From an uncultured Acidobacteriia bacterium (GTDB lineage: Bacteria; Acidobacteriota; Terriglobia; Bryobacterales; Bryobacteraceae): a stretch of DNA of 64,000 bases. The number at the start of each line of letters is the position of its first letter. Within the stretch, counting starts at the first letter, position 1. Of this stretch, positions 54,918-64,000 are shown piece after piece. The notes under the pieces were generated by a model that was given only the letters and a program-made list of their open reading frames with translations, made no database searches and had not been told where the DNA came from. The DNA is taken from the NCBI GenBank assembly GCA_903923395.1, contig CAIXXM010000162.1:28440-92439 (forward strand). Reading direction: 5' to 3'. A program made the position numbers and the translations under genes.

Positions 54918-56077
54918 AGGATTTGGTTCAGGAAACTTTCGCCTTTCGCGATCTGGACGCCGAAGTTATGCGCGACCGTCTGCCCAAGGTCACTCAGTGT
55001 GGCGCGGAGGCCGAGGTCGACGCCGACTTTGGCGCGGGGACCGAAGACAAGCAGCGGGGTGTATTCGCGGCTGTGATCGGTGGAGGGCGTGGTGGGGTCG
55101 CAACCGTGGTCCGCTGTGAGGATGACGAGGTCGCCGGGTGCGAGCGCGGCCTGGAGGCTGGGCAGCCAGCGGTCGAATTCTTCGAGCGCCGCGCCGTAGC
55201 CTTCGACGTCATTGCGGTGGCCGTATTGCTGGTCGAAATCGACCAGGTTGACGTAGATGAGTCCGGTGGCTTGTTCGCGCATGGCTTCGAGCGTCTTCGC
55301 CATGCCGTCCGCGTTGGTCTTGGTCTTTACGTGGTCGCCAATGCCGCGGCCGAGGAACACGTCAAAGATTTTGCCGACGCTGTAGACTGGCACTTGGGCG
55401 GCTTCGAGCTGGTCGAGCAGCATGCCGGCGGGCGGCGGCACGGCGTAATCGTGGCGGTTGGCCGTGCGCTTGAACGCGCCGGGTTTGCCTTCGAAGGGGC
55501 GGGCGATGACGCGGCCGACTTCGTAGGGTCCGCGCAGGATTTCGCGGGCGATGTCGCAGATCTTATAGAGTTCCCAAACCGGAATCACATCCTCGTGTGC
55601 GGCGATCTGGAAGACGCTGTCGGCGGACGTGTAGACGATGGGCGAGCCGGTGCGCATGTGCTCTTCGCCCAGTTCCGTGATGATTTCGGTTCCGGAAGCG
55701 GCCTTGTTGCCCAGTGACGAGCGGCCGATACGGCGGTGGAATTCGTCCATCACCTCAGGTGGAAAGCCGTTGGGAAAGAGCGGGAAGGGCTTTTCGAGGT
55801 GAATGCCCACCATTTCCCAGTGCCCGGTTGTGGTGTCTTTGCCGGGAGACGCCAGGGTGCAGCGGCCGTAGCTGCCGGCCGGGTGCGGCGCGGCGGGAAG
55901 TTGTGGCATGGGCTTCAGTAAACCGAGACCCAGTTCGCAGAGATGCGGGACGTCGAGTCCGCGCAAACGGGCGATGTTACCGAGCGTGTCACTGCCAACG
56001 TCTCCATAAGCAGCGGCATCGGGCATTTCGCCAACGCCCACGCTGTCTAATACGATCCATACGATGCGGGTAAACAT
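54914..56077 (-). CDS. deoB: Phosphopentomutase
   Basis: It interconverts ribose- or deoxyribose-1- and 5-phosphates in nucleoside salvage. Alkaline-phosphatase-like metal residues: VWIVLDSVGVGEMPDA at the N-terminus, the phosphorylated threonine in GKDTTTGHWEM, NLVDFDQQYGHRND, and TADHGCDPTTPSTDHSREY. The 387-aa length is normal. The ATG at 56077 is used; a GTG at 56080 is in frame. First gene of the deoB-tpiA-lolD-like set. Confidence 0.95.
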   Translation of the reverse strand: MFTRIVWIVLDSVGVGEMPDAAAYGDVGSDTLGNIARLRGLDVPHLCELGLGLLKPMPQLPAAPHPAGSYGRCTLASPGKDTTTGHWEMVGIHLEKPFPLFPNGFPPEVMDEFHRRIGRSSLGNKAASGTEIITELGEEHMRTGSPIVYTSADSVFQIAAHEDVIPVWELYKICDIAREILRGPYEVGRVIARPFEGKPGAFKRTANRHDYAVPPPAGMLLDQLEAAQVPVYSVGKIFDVFLGRGIGDHVKTKTNADGMAKTLEAMREQATGLIYVNLVDFDQQYGHRNDVEGYGAALEEFDRWLPSLQAALAPGDLVILTADHGCDPTTPSTDHSREYTPLLVFGPRAKVGVDLGLRATLSDLGQTVAHNFGVQIAKGESFLNQIL

Positions 56078-56125
56078 CACCTTACAATCTATCAGCAGGA
56101 ATGTGGATACACTGAGTAGGTTGCA

Positions 56126-57325
56126 ATGCAGTCAAGACGAAATTTCATCGGAAATGTAGCCACGGGCCTCGCGGGAACGATGGCGACGGGTACCAGCATT
56201 CTGGGGGCGAACGACCGCATCCGGCTCGGGATCATTGGTTATGGTGACCGCGGCAAGGAGATTGCGCTCGAGGCGTCGAATTGCCCGGGTGTCGAGTTTG
56301 CCGGAGTTGCCGATATCTACACGCGCCGCCTGGATGAATTTCAGGCGCGTTTTCCCCAGACCAAGCGGTACCTGGATTACCGGCATCTGCTCGAAGACAA
56401 GCAGTTGGACGCTGTCCTGATCGCAACACCCCAACATCTGCATTGCGAACACTTCACCGCGGCGATGGAAGCTGGAAAGCATGTCTACCAGGAAAAGACC
56501 ATGGCCTTCACGGTGGACCATGCCAAGCAGATGCGCGCCGCATTCCAGAAGGCCGGCAAGCGAACCGTGCAGGTGGGGCACCAGTGGTGCTCGTCGGGCC
56601 AGGTGCTGGACGCGAAGCACTATCTCGATTCCGGCTGGATGGGCAAGATCACAGCGGTACACGCGCATATGTACCGGAATACGCCGCATGGAAGACCGCA
56701 GTGGTCGCGGCCAGCCTATCCGGACATGACGCCCGAAAATATCATTTGGAAGAGCTTTCTGGGCGGTGCGCCGGAGACGCCGTTTGATGCGAACCGCTAC
56801 ATCAACTGGCGCTTCTTCTGGGATTATTCGGGCGGCAATGTGTACGAAAACATGTGCCACCAGATTTCGTTCTGGTACAAGGTGTTGGGACTCCAGATTC
56901 CGAAGGCAGTCACCATGACCGGCGGACTTTATCTTTGGAAAGATGGCCGCGAAGTGCCCGACACGATGAATGTGGCCATGGAGCATGAGGACCTGCTTTT
57001 CAGCTGGGATTCGGGCTTTGGGAACAACCAGCTGGGTGTTACAGAAGATGTGCTCGGGACGGACGGCACGATCTCCAAAGGCCAGCAGATCCGGTATTTC
57101 GCGCAGAAGGTAAACCGGCGCGACGGGCTGGATTATCTGGGGCAGACGCCGACACCGCCCAGAGCGCATATGCAGAACTTCTTCGACAGCATGCGTGCGG
57201 GCAAAGAAGCGAATTGTCCGCTGGATCTGGGCTTCAAGGTCAGTGTGGCTTGCCGCATGGCAGTGGAAAGCTACCGGCAGGGGCGCACCGTCCGCTGGAA
57301 TGCGGCGACCGAAGAAATCGTTTAG
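56126..57325 (+). CDS. Exported Gfo/Idh/MocA-family oxidoreductase
   Basis: NAD(P)-dependent sugar oxidoreductase family. A Tat-like leader ([20 protein letters not shown]) precedes the Rossmann fold: [18 protein letters not shown], then [20 protein letters not shown] and the [14 protein letters not shown] motif, whose usual form is EKP. The C-terminal domain contains [20 protein letters not shown]. Members act on sugars, glycosides or inositol; the substrate is unknown. Such exported members are common in polysaccharide-degrading Acidobacteriota. It diverges from deoB by 48 nt. The stop overlaps the convergent chemoreceptor stop by 4 nt (57322-57325). Confidence 0.87.
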   Translation: MQSRRNFIGNVATGLAGTMATGTSILGANDRIRLGIIGYGDRGKEIALEASNCPGVEFAGVADIYTRRLDEFQARFPQTKRYLDYRHLLEDKQLDAVLIATPQHLHCEHFTAAMEAGKHVYQEKTMAFTVDHAKQMRAAFQKAGKRTVQVGHQWCSSGQVLDAKHYLDSGWMGKITAVHAHMYRNTPHGRPQWSRPAYPDMTPENIIWKSFLGGAPETPFDANRYINWRFFWDYSGGNVYENMCHQISFWYKVLGLQIPKAVTMTGGLYLWKDGREVPDTMNVAMEHEDLLFSWDSGFGNNQLGVTEDVLGTDGTISKGQQIRYFAQKVNRRDGLDYLGQTPTPPRAHMQNFFDSMRAGKEANCPLDLGFKVSVACRMAVESYRQGRTVRWNAATEEIV

Positions 57326-58761
57326 CCGGCCACAGCGCTCCCACTCACAGCGATCGCCAAGTCTTCGACAATTGCCCGCAACATGCGGGACTGCGCGGCG
57401 AGTTCCTGGGCTGCGGAAGCACTCTGCTCGGCGGTTGCGGCATTGTTCTGTGTAACGCGCTCGATCTGCGTGATGGCGCGGCCAATGTCATTCACATTCA
57501 GAGCTTGTTGATGGCTCTCGCTGCTGACATTGTCGACGAGTTCCTTCACGGCGGCGCTTTCCCCGGCAATGGAATGTATGGCCGAGGCGACGGTATCGAC
57601 GCGGACCTTGCCTTCGCTCGAATTGCGGATCGATTCATCAATGAGTTCCGCGGTCTCCCGCGCCGCGCGGGCGGATCGCTGGGCCAGATTGCGGACTTCA
57701 TCGGCGACCACTGCAAAACCCATGCCTGCTTCCCCGGCGCGCGCGGCTTCCACAGCCGCATTCAGCGCGAGAATATTGGTCTGGAAGGCGATGTCATCGA
57801 TCACCCGGATGATGCCCGAGATTCTGTTGGCCGAGACTGCGATTTCCGCCATGGCAGAGACCGTGCCCTGCAACGCTGCTTCGGCCTGCTCGAACTTCTT
57901 GCGGGAACTGGTGACCAGGCTGGCGGCTTCCGTGGCACTGCTGGAATTTCGCTCGGCCATGTTCGAAACCTCCTGACTCGAAGCAGCAGTCTCCTGAATA
58001 CTCGCGGCCTGCTGCGAGGCTCCCTGCGCCAGTGACTGACTGGCCGAGGCCACCTGCGAAGCGGAGTTCGAGACTTGGCGGGTGACATCAAAGAGTTGCG
58101 TCACGCTCCGCCGCAGTGTTTCGTTCACCCTGGTCAGCACACGGGCCGTGAAGGCGGTGATCAAAATGACCAGGGCGATTGCGCCCCAAGACATCCACCG
58201 GGCGTAATCGGCCGATTGGCGGGTCTGCGCGGTGAGTTGGTTGGCTTCGGCGGTCCGGGAGTCAATGATCCGGTTGGCGATCTCGGCGGCCCGTCCCGCC
58301 GCAGGACCGACGACGCGGAAGAAAGTGTTCGCGGCATCCGTCAGATTCGAGGCTTCGACATCCTGCCGGACCCGCTCTTCCCCGGCTTCCATATTCGAGA
58401 AGGCCCGGTCGAGTTCGAGCAAATCCGCAGCCGCGCCGTCAGCAAGCACCTTCGAATTTTCCCGCGCTTTCCCGAGAGCATTGCGCCCGAAGGCCAGCAG
58501 ATTCCGCGCGTTCTCCTGATCACCGGCCATGGAGCGCAGCACGCCCCCGCGGGACTGCGCGAGAGACTCCCAAACCAGAGCCCTGATATTGCTGCCCGCC
58601 TGATTGTGCACCATCAGATTGCCTGTAATGGTGGCGCTCTGCTGCGCCAGCCTGCCTATGGTGACCAGACAGAAGGCTGCCAATGTGATGGAAAGAGCGG
58701 TGGCTGCACCAAACCCCAGCCACAGACGTTGATTCATGGTCCATGCGTTGTTCCGGCTCAT
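57322..58761 (-). CDS. Methyl-accepting chemotaxis protein
   Basis: A transmembrane chemoreceptor with first membrane helix at about 13-35 ([20 protein letters not shown]), a four-helix-type periplasmic domain to about 184, second helix at about 185-208 ([20 protein letters not shown]), then a signalling domain. The hairpin tip [20 protein letters not shown] with [20 protein letters not shown] is canonical. No obvious NWETF-like tether is at the C-terminus. The ATG at 58761 is used; the frame extends to 58983 without family support. No che genes are near. Ligand unknown. Confidence 0.92.
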   Translation of the reverse strand: MSRNNAWTMNQRLWLGFGAATALSITLAAFCLVTIGRLAQQSATITGNLMVHNQAGSNIRALVWESLAQSRGGVLRSMAGDQENARNLLAFGRNALGKARENSKVLADGAAADLLELDRAFSNMEAGEERVRQDVEASNLTDAANTFFRVVGPAAGRAAEIANRIIDSRTAEANQLTAQTRQSADYARWMSWGAIALVILITAFTARVLTRVNETLRRSVTQLFDVTRQVSNSASQVASASQSLAQGASQQAASIQETAASSQEVSNMAERNSSSATEAASLVTSSRKKFEQAEAALQGTVSAMAEIAVSANRISGIIRVIDDIAFQTNILALNAAVEAARAGEAGMGFAVVADEVRNLAQRSARAARETAELIDESIRNSSEGKVRVDTVASAIHSIAGESAAVKELVDNVSSESHQQALNVNDIGRAITQIERVTQNNAATAEQSASAAQELAAQSRMLRAIVEDLAIAVSGSAVAG

Positions 58762-58970
58762 CTTGTCTCTGCAACTCTCCTGCCCAGGGCGGTCATTTCC
58801 TGATAGCGATATATCGGCACTTTCGCCGCGAAAGATTAGCGACTTTACATAAAAAACTTGGATTAGCCCCATAGATTGAACTTGTTGTGAGTGAGCAGGT
58901 GTCCTCATTGATAATGGAGGGTTACCGCACCTCACCTCTCGCCCGGAAGACGGGCATTCTAAGGAGTTCA
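58762..58970. promoter_or_regulatory. Divergent region upstream of glnA and the chemoreceptor gene
   Basis: The 209 nt hold both promoters. On the plus strand a small hairpin GCCCG-gaaga-CGGGC (about 58941-58955) lies just before the glnA ribosome site AAGGAG (58961-58966). It might act as a leader element, but is too small to assign. No sigma-54 type site was seen. Confidence 0.35.
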
Positions 58971-60395
58971 ATGTCGAATCCATTGCAGGACTATCTCACC
59001 CTTTCTTACAGCGAGCTGGAGGAACTCAATCTCCGGGCCAAGAAGCAGCGCAAGGACCGGGTTCCGTTCGAGACGCTTCAGGAAGAACGCATCGCCTACC
59101 TGACCAACGAGAAGCGCATCAAGGCAGTGACGGTCATGTTCAGCGATCTCGAAGGCCGGCTGCACATGCTCGACTACGACAAGAAGTTCCTCGTCGGCAG
59201 CTACGACAACCTGACCTTCGACGGTTCGTCGATCCGCGGCTTTACGGCACAGCGCGAGAGCGATCTCCGTTTGCGCATTGACTGGAACGCGTTCTACTGG
59301 GCTCCGGCGGACTTCTTCGGCGCGGGTAAGGTGCTGGTGTTCAGCGAAGTGATCGACAAAGACGGCAGCCCTTACAGCGGCGACCTGCGCGGCATGCTCA
59401 AGAAGTATGCCAATGACCAGTTCGCAGCCAACGGCTACGTGCTGAACGCCGCCAATGAAGTGGAAGGTTTCCTCTTCAAGGGTGTGGACGCAGAACGCCA
59501 CTTCCATGAAACCGGCAAGTTCGAATACGTCAATACGGGTGGCTACTACCACTCACTGCCGGGCGACCAGCTCCGCACGTTCATCGACCGCGTGGCCGAA
59601 GTGCAGCGCGCGATGGGCTTCGAGAACGAAAAAGATCACCCCGAAGTGGCACCTTCGCAGTTCGAAATCAACTACAGCTACGGCGATGTGGTGACGGCCG
59701 CTGACCAGATCCAGCTCTACAAGCTGATCTGCCGCCAAGTCGCCACCAGCATGGGTCTGACCGCCAGCTTCCTGCCGAAGCCGGTGGTGGGTGTGAACGG
59801 CAACGGCATGCACACCAACGTTTCGATCACGGCGAACGGCAAGAACCTATTCTGGGATCCCTCCGGCGAAGAGAAGCTTAGCGGCTTTGCATGGTCATTC
59901 GTGGACCGCATTCTCACCCACGGCAACGACATCTGCCTCTGCCTGAATGCCAGCGTGAATGCGTACCGCCGTCTCGACCCGCACTTCGAAGCCCCGAACC
60001 AGATCAAGGCTTCGGCGACGGACCGCGGCTCGATGGTTCGTATTCCGATCGGCAACGAACGCAGCTCACGCGTGGAAGTGCGCTCGGTGGGTCCGGACGC
60101 GAATCCCTACATGGTGATGTTGTCGGTGTTCAAGACCGGCCTCGAAGGCAAGCTGCAGGAAGGGCTGCGGGATGCCGAACGCTACCTGCCGGACAACGTT
60201 TATGACGCGCTGGCCAACTTCAAAGCTGCCGACTGGACCACGGAACTGTTCGGGGAAGATGTGAAGGGCCGTTATGCCGACCTGAAGCAGGCTTCCGCGG
60301 ACCGCTGCTCGCGTCTGCTGGGTACGTTCGTGAAGACGCCGGAAGTGCAGTTCCACCACGAAGTCTACAATCAGTACCTCTGGAATCAGTTCTAA
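58971..60395 (+). CDS. glnA: Glutamine synthetase
   Basis: It makes glutamine from glutamate, ammonia and ATP. Motifs: [60 protein letters not shown] (histidine and ATP site), and [11 protein letters not shown] near the end. The 474-aa length fits a bacterial GS. AAGGAG four nt before ATG 58971 fixes the start; an open frame from 58887 adds 28 residues without family match. A hairpin in the leader is noted separately. No nitrogen-regulator gene is adjacent. An intrinsic terminator follows. Confidence 0.95.
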   Translation: MSNPLQDYLTLSYSELEELNLRAKKQRKDRVPFETLQEERIAYLTNEKRIKAVTVMFSDLEGRLHMLDYDKKFLVGSYDNLTFDGSSIRGFTAQRESDLRLRIDWNAFYWAPADFFGAGKVLVFSEVIDKDGSPYSGDLRGMLKKYANDQFAANGYVLNAANEVEGFLFKGVDAERHFHETGKFEYVNTGGYYHSLPGDQLRTFIDRVAEVQRAMGFENEKDHPEVAPSQFEINYSYGDVVTAADQIQLYKLICRQVATSMGLTASFLPKPVVGVNGNGMHTNVSITANGKNLFWDPSGEEKLSGFAWSFVDRILTHGNDICLCLNASVNAYRRLDPHFEAPNQIKASATDRGSMVRIPIGNERSSRVEVRSVGPDANPYMVMLSVFKTGLEGKLQEGLRDAERYLPDNVYDALANFKAADWTTELFGEDVKGRYADLKQASADRCSRLLGTFVKTPEVQFHHEVYNQYLWNQF

Positions 60396-60415
60396 GATTC
60401 CAGCAACTGGAAAGG

Positions 60416-60453
60416 AAAAGGCCGGGTTCTCCGCAAGGGGAATCCGGCCTTTT
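60416..60453. terminator. Bidirectional intrinsic terminator after glnA
   Basis: The stem pairs AAAAGGCCGG (left) with CCGGCCTTTT (right) around an imperfect inner part. A-run and T-run on the two sides let it serve both glnA and the convergent gene ending at 60463. Confidence 0.85.
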
Positions 60454-60462
60454 CATTTCGGA

Positions 60463-62289
60463 TTAGAACACGAAAGCGAGACCACCGCGGAAACTGCGGG
60501 GGCTGGGGATGAGGACGAGGCGCTGCCCATCGGCCATGGTGAGCGGCAGATAGCCCTGCGCCAGTAGGTTGCGCAGGTCAAAGGTGGCCTCCATGCGCCA
60601 CGGCACACCTGGCAGGCAGGGGACGGGCTGGCGAACGTAGATATTCAGTCCGGGGTCAGAGCGCGACACCTGTGTGGAGTACATCTGCACGGGCGTTGCG
60701 GACTTCGAATCCGTCCATTCGTAACTGGTTGCGAAGCGTGTACCGGTTTCCTTCACTGTACCCATGGCCCGTACAGTTACGGAAGGGCGCTGACGGCTGG
60801 TCAGAGCGCGGCGAAGGTCTTCGGCGGACGAACCCTGAATCGCATTGGTCTGGGGAGTAAGGACACCGGCGGAACCAAAGGCGAGGGCGACCTTGTAGTT
60901 CTGCGTCAAATCCTGGGTGACCGAAGCAGATGCGCCCAGACTTTCAAAGCGTCCGGCATTAAAGGTCACGGAATTCGAAAAGAAATCGGGGAGAAGATCG
61001 CCTTGCAGGTTCTCAGAGGTTCCGCTCGAAGACAGCGCGAGCGCGGCGTTGCTTACGACTTCGCGGTAGCCGGAGATGCGGTACTCGCGGGAGCCCAAGC
61101 GTTGTGAGAGGCCGAGTTCGTAGTTGTCACCCCGCTGCACCTTGGCCTGCCCGTTCATCAGGCTGACTTTCGGAATCAAAGAAAGCGATGTCAGTTCGCG
61201 TTGCAAATCCGATTGCGGATCATTCGCGGCAGTGCCGAGTTCCGGGCGGGAGTTCCCGCTGGTCCAGGTGAAGTCGAGCGTGCCCTTGCCGATTGCATAG
61301 GAGATCTTCGCGAAGGGACTGAAGTAGTGCAGATGGCTGAGGAACGAGACAGAGTCAAGTTCGGCACCGTATTCCACAGAGATGGCGTCCGTGATTTCGG
61401 ACTTGTCGGAGAAGCTGACGGCGAGGGTGCGGAGGGCGGGTCCCTGTGGATCGCTGGGCGAAGTTCCCCCGGCCATGGGGCGCAGGGGTGAGAACAGTTG
61501 CCTCACGGTGACGGCGACCTCAGGATTTGTGTCTCCGATTTCGCGGCGGAACGAAGTGCGAATGCCCGCCGAAGGGGTGCCCGTGGTGGGAGCGAAGGCC
61601 AGATTGCCACTGAAGCGCAGGCGGTTGACGCCATAGACGGAGGTGGCGAACGCGAATTGTGTACCGAGGTCGGCGGAGGTTTCGCCGCCCAGCGTCTGTG
61701 CCGTGTCACTCGCGGAAACCCGGATGAGCCCGTTGGAGCCATTGAAGATACTGCCGGGTTCAGCGGACGCATTGACGGAGGACGAAGACGCCGGGGCCGG
61801 ACCCGGGAGGAGCCGGAGGATGGGACGGCGGGCGGTATCGGTCCGAAGCACCCATTTCCAGTTGTCGCTCATCAGACCGCCGGGTGCCGGTGAGGTGGAA
61901 ATGATCTGCACCGCACTGTATATCCGGGACATACTGACGTCGAGCAGGCTGCGCATCCCCGGACGAACCAGGATGTGTTCGCGCACCGCAGGCAGGCAGT
62001 TGATCACCGAGACGCGGAGAGCGTAGATATCGGGGAGGAGTTCGGAGAAAGAGAAAGTTCCCTGCGGATCCACAGTGACGCGCTGGAGCAGGCGGTCCTG
62101 CTTATTGAAGAGAGAGACTACGGCACCGGGAACGGGTTTTCCAAGGGAATCGTTGACGACCCCGCTGAGTTCTCCCGAGAATTTGATGGGTTCCGCAGCA
62201 GGAAGTACGGAGACGAGCAGAGTTGCAGCGATGCCAGCCCGCAAGGCAGGCACGAGAAGAGACGCGAATTTCGCCGTCACGCCGCGCAT
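60463..62289 (-). CDS. Outer-membrane-like protein with carboxypeptidase-regulatory domain
   Basis: A 608-aa exported protein. A signal peptide (FASLLVPALRAGIAATLLVSV) leads to a CnaB-like domain (about 38-120: FSGELSGVVNDSLGKPVPGA, FSFSELLPDIYALRV). Then comes a long beta-rich region of alternating polar and hydrophobic strands ending RGGLAFVF, as in outer-membrane barrels. I see no plug or TonB box, so it is probably a barrel-like or surface-anchored protein rather than a transporter. AAGGAG lies 4 nt before ATG 62289, which is preferred to one at 62304. Convergent with glnA. Confidence 0.75.
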   Translation of the reverse strand: MRGVTAKFASLLVPALRAGIAATLLVSVLPAAEPIKFSGELSGVVNDSLGKPVPGAVVSLFNKQDRLLQRVTVDPQGTFSFSELLPDIYALRVSVINCLPAVREHILVRPGMRSLLDVSMSRIYSAVQIISTSPAPGGLMSDNWKWVLRTDTARRPILRLLPGPAPASSSSVNASAEPGSIFNGSNGLIRVSASDTAQTLGGETSADLGTQFAFATSVYGVNRLRFSGNLAFAPTTGTPSAGIRTSFRREIGDTNPEVAVTVRQLFSPLRPMAGGTSPSDPQGPALRTLAVSFSDKSEITDAISVEYGAELDSVSFLSHLHYFSPFAKISYAIGKGTLDFTWTSGNSRPELGTAANDPQSDLQRELTSLSLIPKVSLMNGQAKVQRGDNYELGLSQRLGSREYRISGYREVVSNAALALSSSGTSENLQGDLLPDFFSNSVTFNAGRFESLGASASVTQDLTQNYKVALAFGSAGVLTPQTNAIQGSSAEDLRRALTSRQRPSVTVRAMGTVKETGTRFATSYEWTDSKSATPVQMYSTQVSRSDPGLNIYVRQPVPCLPGVPWRMEATFDLRNLLAQGYLPLTMADGQRLVLIPSPRSFRGGLAFVF

Positions 62290-62360
62290 TGCACTCCTTT
62301 TCAATCCCCAAAGAACAGAGCGGAGCGAATCCAGAGGACCCGCTCCTTTGCAGGTTAGCC

Positions 62361-64000
62361 TTAGTTTACAGTAAAATTCGCCTGCTGAAGAACCGTCTGG
62401 TTGCGATTCTTGTCACTGGCCTTCACTTTCAATGTGTAACTGCCGGGTCCGAGGGTTTTCAGAGGCAGAAGTTTCTCGACGGTGATCTGGCTGGCGGAAG
62501 CATTGGAGATGCTCGCCAGTTCTTCCGAGAACTCGAGAACTTTCTTGCCGTCCTTGCCAGCGGTATCGATTTCGTAATCGATGGTGCCGGCTGGCTTGTT
62601 GGTCTTTTCATCCGCGCCAAAGTTGTAGAACTGGAGGTAGATGCCCATCTTCTCTTCCTTGGTAAAGCGTTCGCCGAGGCGGGGCCGCACCTTGGAATCG
62701 CCGATGGAGAACATGCCCGCACCGATGCTCTTGGTGGGAAGCTTTTCGATCGTATCGGCCAGAATCAGGCTGCTCGAAGCGAGCTTTTCATCGTCGAAGT
62801 GGGGGACTTCGAGAGCCACTTCATAGTTGTTCATGTTGCCCGCAATGGTATCCTTCGCCACCACGTTCAGGCGGTACTTGCCGGGAGCGAGCGGCACGGA
62901 TTCCTGATAGATCGACTTCTGCTGTGCGATCTTGCCGAGGAGGTCCGTCGGGGCGTTGATTTCGAGCGGCTTTTCAAACGTGGTGACGGGGCGGCGGGAC
63001 AGGGTGGTCACGCGACCGAAGAGGTTGACGACGGACTTCTGTACGCCTTCCTTCTGCTGGAACTGCAGATCCTTGTTCTCAAACTGCACCGTGATGTTGG
63101 CGAGGATGGAGCTGTTGGTGACGCGGATGTAATCCACGCGAACCAGCATCGGCAACACGTTGAAGGTGATGCGGGAGGAGATGGCGGCTTCCAGATCCTT
63201 GAACTTGATGGCCGGGGGCTTCTGCAGCTTGGCGAACTGTTCGAGGCGTTCGAATTCGCCCATGCTCGCCGGGGTTCCGCCGAACGCGGTGCCGAGGTGG
63301 GTGCCGTCAGTCCGGTTGAAGCGGTCCGTCTTGGTGCTGAGGCCGAGCTGTTCGGTGAGGGTCAGGCCAGCTCCGGGGACGTAGAGGAGAGCGTCCTTTT
63401 CTGACGGGTCCATGGTCATGCGGTATTCGCCGGACATGGTGGGATCGACGAATTCGATGATGATGTTGGTGCCGATGCCTTCGATATAGCGGTAGCGCCA
63501 TTGTTCAAAGGGATAAGTGGAGGTTTCGCCGCCGCCTTCTTCTGCCGGGCGCTGGTAGGAACCGCCCGAGGGATGGGATTCCACTTCGTCGGCGGGACCA
63601 TACATGATGTAGATGCGGCCGCGGTCGGTTTTCCAGCCCGGAATACCGGAGGCATAGTGCTCATTCGCGTAGGCGATACGGCGGTAGTGCTCTTCCTTAT
63701 ATTCGTTTTCGATGGTGTCGGGGGAGGGATCGCGGCGGAGCCAGAACTGTTCGACAAACTGTTCGCGTTCTTCGTCGGTGTTCAGGCCTTTGAAAGCTTT
63801 GCGTTCTTCGTCGGTGATGATGTAAGTGACGTCTTCGTTGAGCCACTTGCGCCAAGGGGTTTCCAGTTCCTTCTTCAATTTGGCTTCGCGCTTCTTCTTT
63901 TCCTTTTCAGAAAGAGGTTTAGCGACGGTTTCGCGGTTCTGGTCGTCTGTCTTCTTTTTATCGGCAGCGATCAGAACACCGGCGGCGAGTGCGAGAGTCA
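62361..64000 (-). CDS. GWxTD-domain protein (5' end outside window)
   Basis: Reading right to left, the frame is open to the window edge and begins within a signal peptide (TLALAAGVLIAADKKK), so the start lies just beyond 64000. After a lysine-rich stretch comes the GWxTD domain: ETPWRKWLNEDVTYIITDEE, EQFWLRRDPSP and the namesake GWKTDRGRIYIMYGPADEVE. The rest is beta-rich and ends LQQANFTVN. These proteins are common in Acidobacteriota and Bacteroidota-like groups; their function is unknown. The gene lies 71 nt before the barrel-like gene, in the same direction. Confidence 0.85.
   Translation of the reverse strand, partial: TLALAAGVLIAADKKKTDDQNRETVAKPLSEKEKKKREAKLKKELETPWRKWLNEDVTYIITDEERKAFKGLNTDEEREQFVEQFWLRRDPSPDTIENEYKEEHYRRIAYANEHYASGIPGWKTDRGRIYIMYGPADEVESHPSGGSYQRPAEEGGGETSTYPFEQWRYRYIEGIGTNIIIEFVDPTMSGEYRMTMDPSEKDALLYVPGAGLTLTEQLGLSTKTDRFNRTDGTHLGTAFGGTPASMGEFERLEQFAKLQKPPAIKFKDLEAAISSRITFNVLPMLVRVDYIRVTNSSILANITVQFENKDLQFQQKEGVQKSVVNLFGRVTTLSRRPVTTFEKPLEINAPTDLLGKIAQQKSIYQESVPLAPGKYRLNVVAKDTIAGNMNNYEVALEVPHFDDEKLASSSLILADTIEKLPTKSIGAGMFSIGDSKVRPRLGERFTKEEKMGIYLQFYNFGADEKTNKPAGTIDYEIDTAGKDGKKVLEFSEELASISNASASQITVEKLLPLKTLGPGSYTLKVKASDKNRNQTVLQQANFTVN

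Overview
The window looks like a chromosome segment of an Acidobacteriota bacterium close to the Bryobacterales (Solibacter-like lineage). This rests on recognisable protein families, not on a marker gene. The families include a VWFA-related acidobacterial domain protein, a GWxTD-domain protein, a DUF1592-type multidomain cytochrome paired with a DUF1552 protein, an Oar-like TonB-dependent receptor with an N-terminal carboxypeptidase-regulatory domain, and many Tat-exported or signal-peptide catabolic enzymes. I saw no tRNA, rRNA, insertion sequence, CRISPR array or prophage.

Layout. 1-11.4 kb: the 3' part of the VWFA protein, the DUF1592/DUF1552 pair, a sigma/anti-sigma-like pair, a broken small membrane gene, an exported protein of unknown role, a small zinc-ribbon protein, and a winged-helix/ATPase regulator. 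11.8-16.2 kb: a leftward set of alpha-L-fucosidase, sulfatase and tannase-family esterase. 16.3-17.2 kb: two tiny coupled genes, then a 73-bp tandem repeat array. 17.2-26.6 kb: a rhamnose catabolism block (tandem class II aldolase; rhamnose isomerase, rhamnulose-1-phosphate aldolase/dehydrogenase fusion, rhamnulokinase), a lyase-like exported protein and a threonine-aldolase-like PLP enzyme. 26.7-36.9 kb: a long leftward string that starts at a near-consensus promoter. It carries a Clp_N-HTH regulator, DUF4242, cupin, sigma factor, anti-sigma factor, a giant alpha-2-macroglobulin, an amidohydrolase, and a tiny membrane gene with an in-frame TGA. 36.9-46.9 kb: an enolase-superfamily pseudogene, the TonB-dependent receptor, a tartrate-dehydrogenase-like enzyme, a five-bladed propeller glycosidase-like protein, a large unknown exported protein and an ArsB-type permease. 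47-50.8 kb: a multidomain pectinesterase and a TIM-barrel sugar isomerase. 50.8-64 kb: housekeeping genes (clpC, lolD-like, tpiA, deoB, a Gfo/Idh/MocA oxidoreductase, a chemotaxis receptor, glnA), then an outer-membrane-like protein and a GWxTD protein cut by the window edge.

How the genes fit together. Fucosidase, sulfatase, tannase/feruloyl-esterase, pectinesterase, the lyase-like proteins and the complete L-rhamnose pathway (isomerase, kinase, aldolase, lactaldehyde-handling dehydrogenase domain) point to growth on pectin or rhamnose- and fucose-containing plant or microbial polysaccharides. The TonB-dependent receptor is a plausible uptake route. The sigma/anti-sigma/macroglobulin string looks like an envelope-protection unit.

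The most unusual signal is at 26714-26863. A membrane peptide gene has an in-frame TGA, which is followed by a coherent hydrophilic tail giving a UxxxxC motif. A perfect 7-bp hairpin with a G-first loop sits 23 nt downstream of the TGA, where a bacterial SECIS element would be expected. This is a candidate small selenoprotein.
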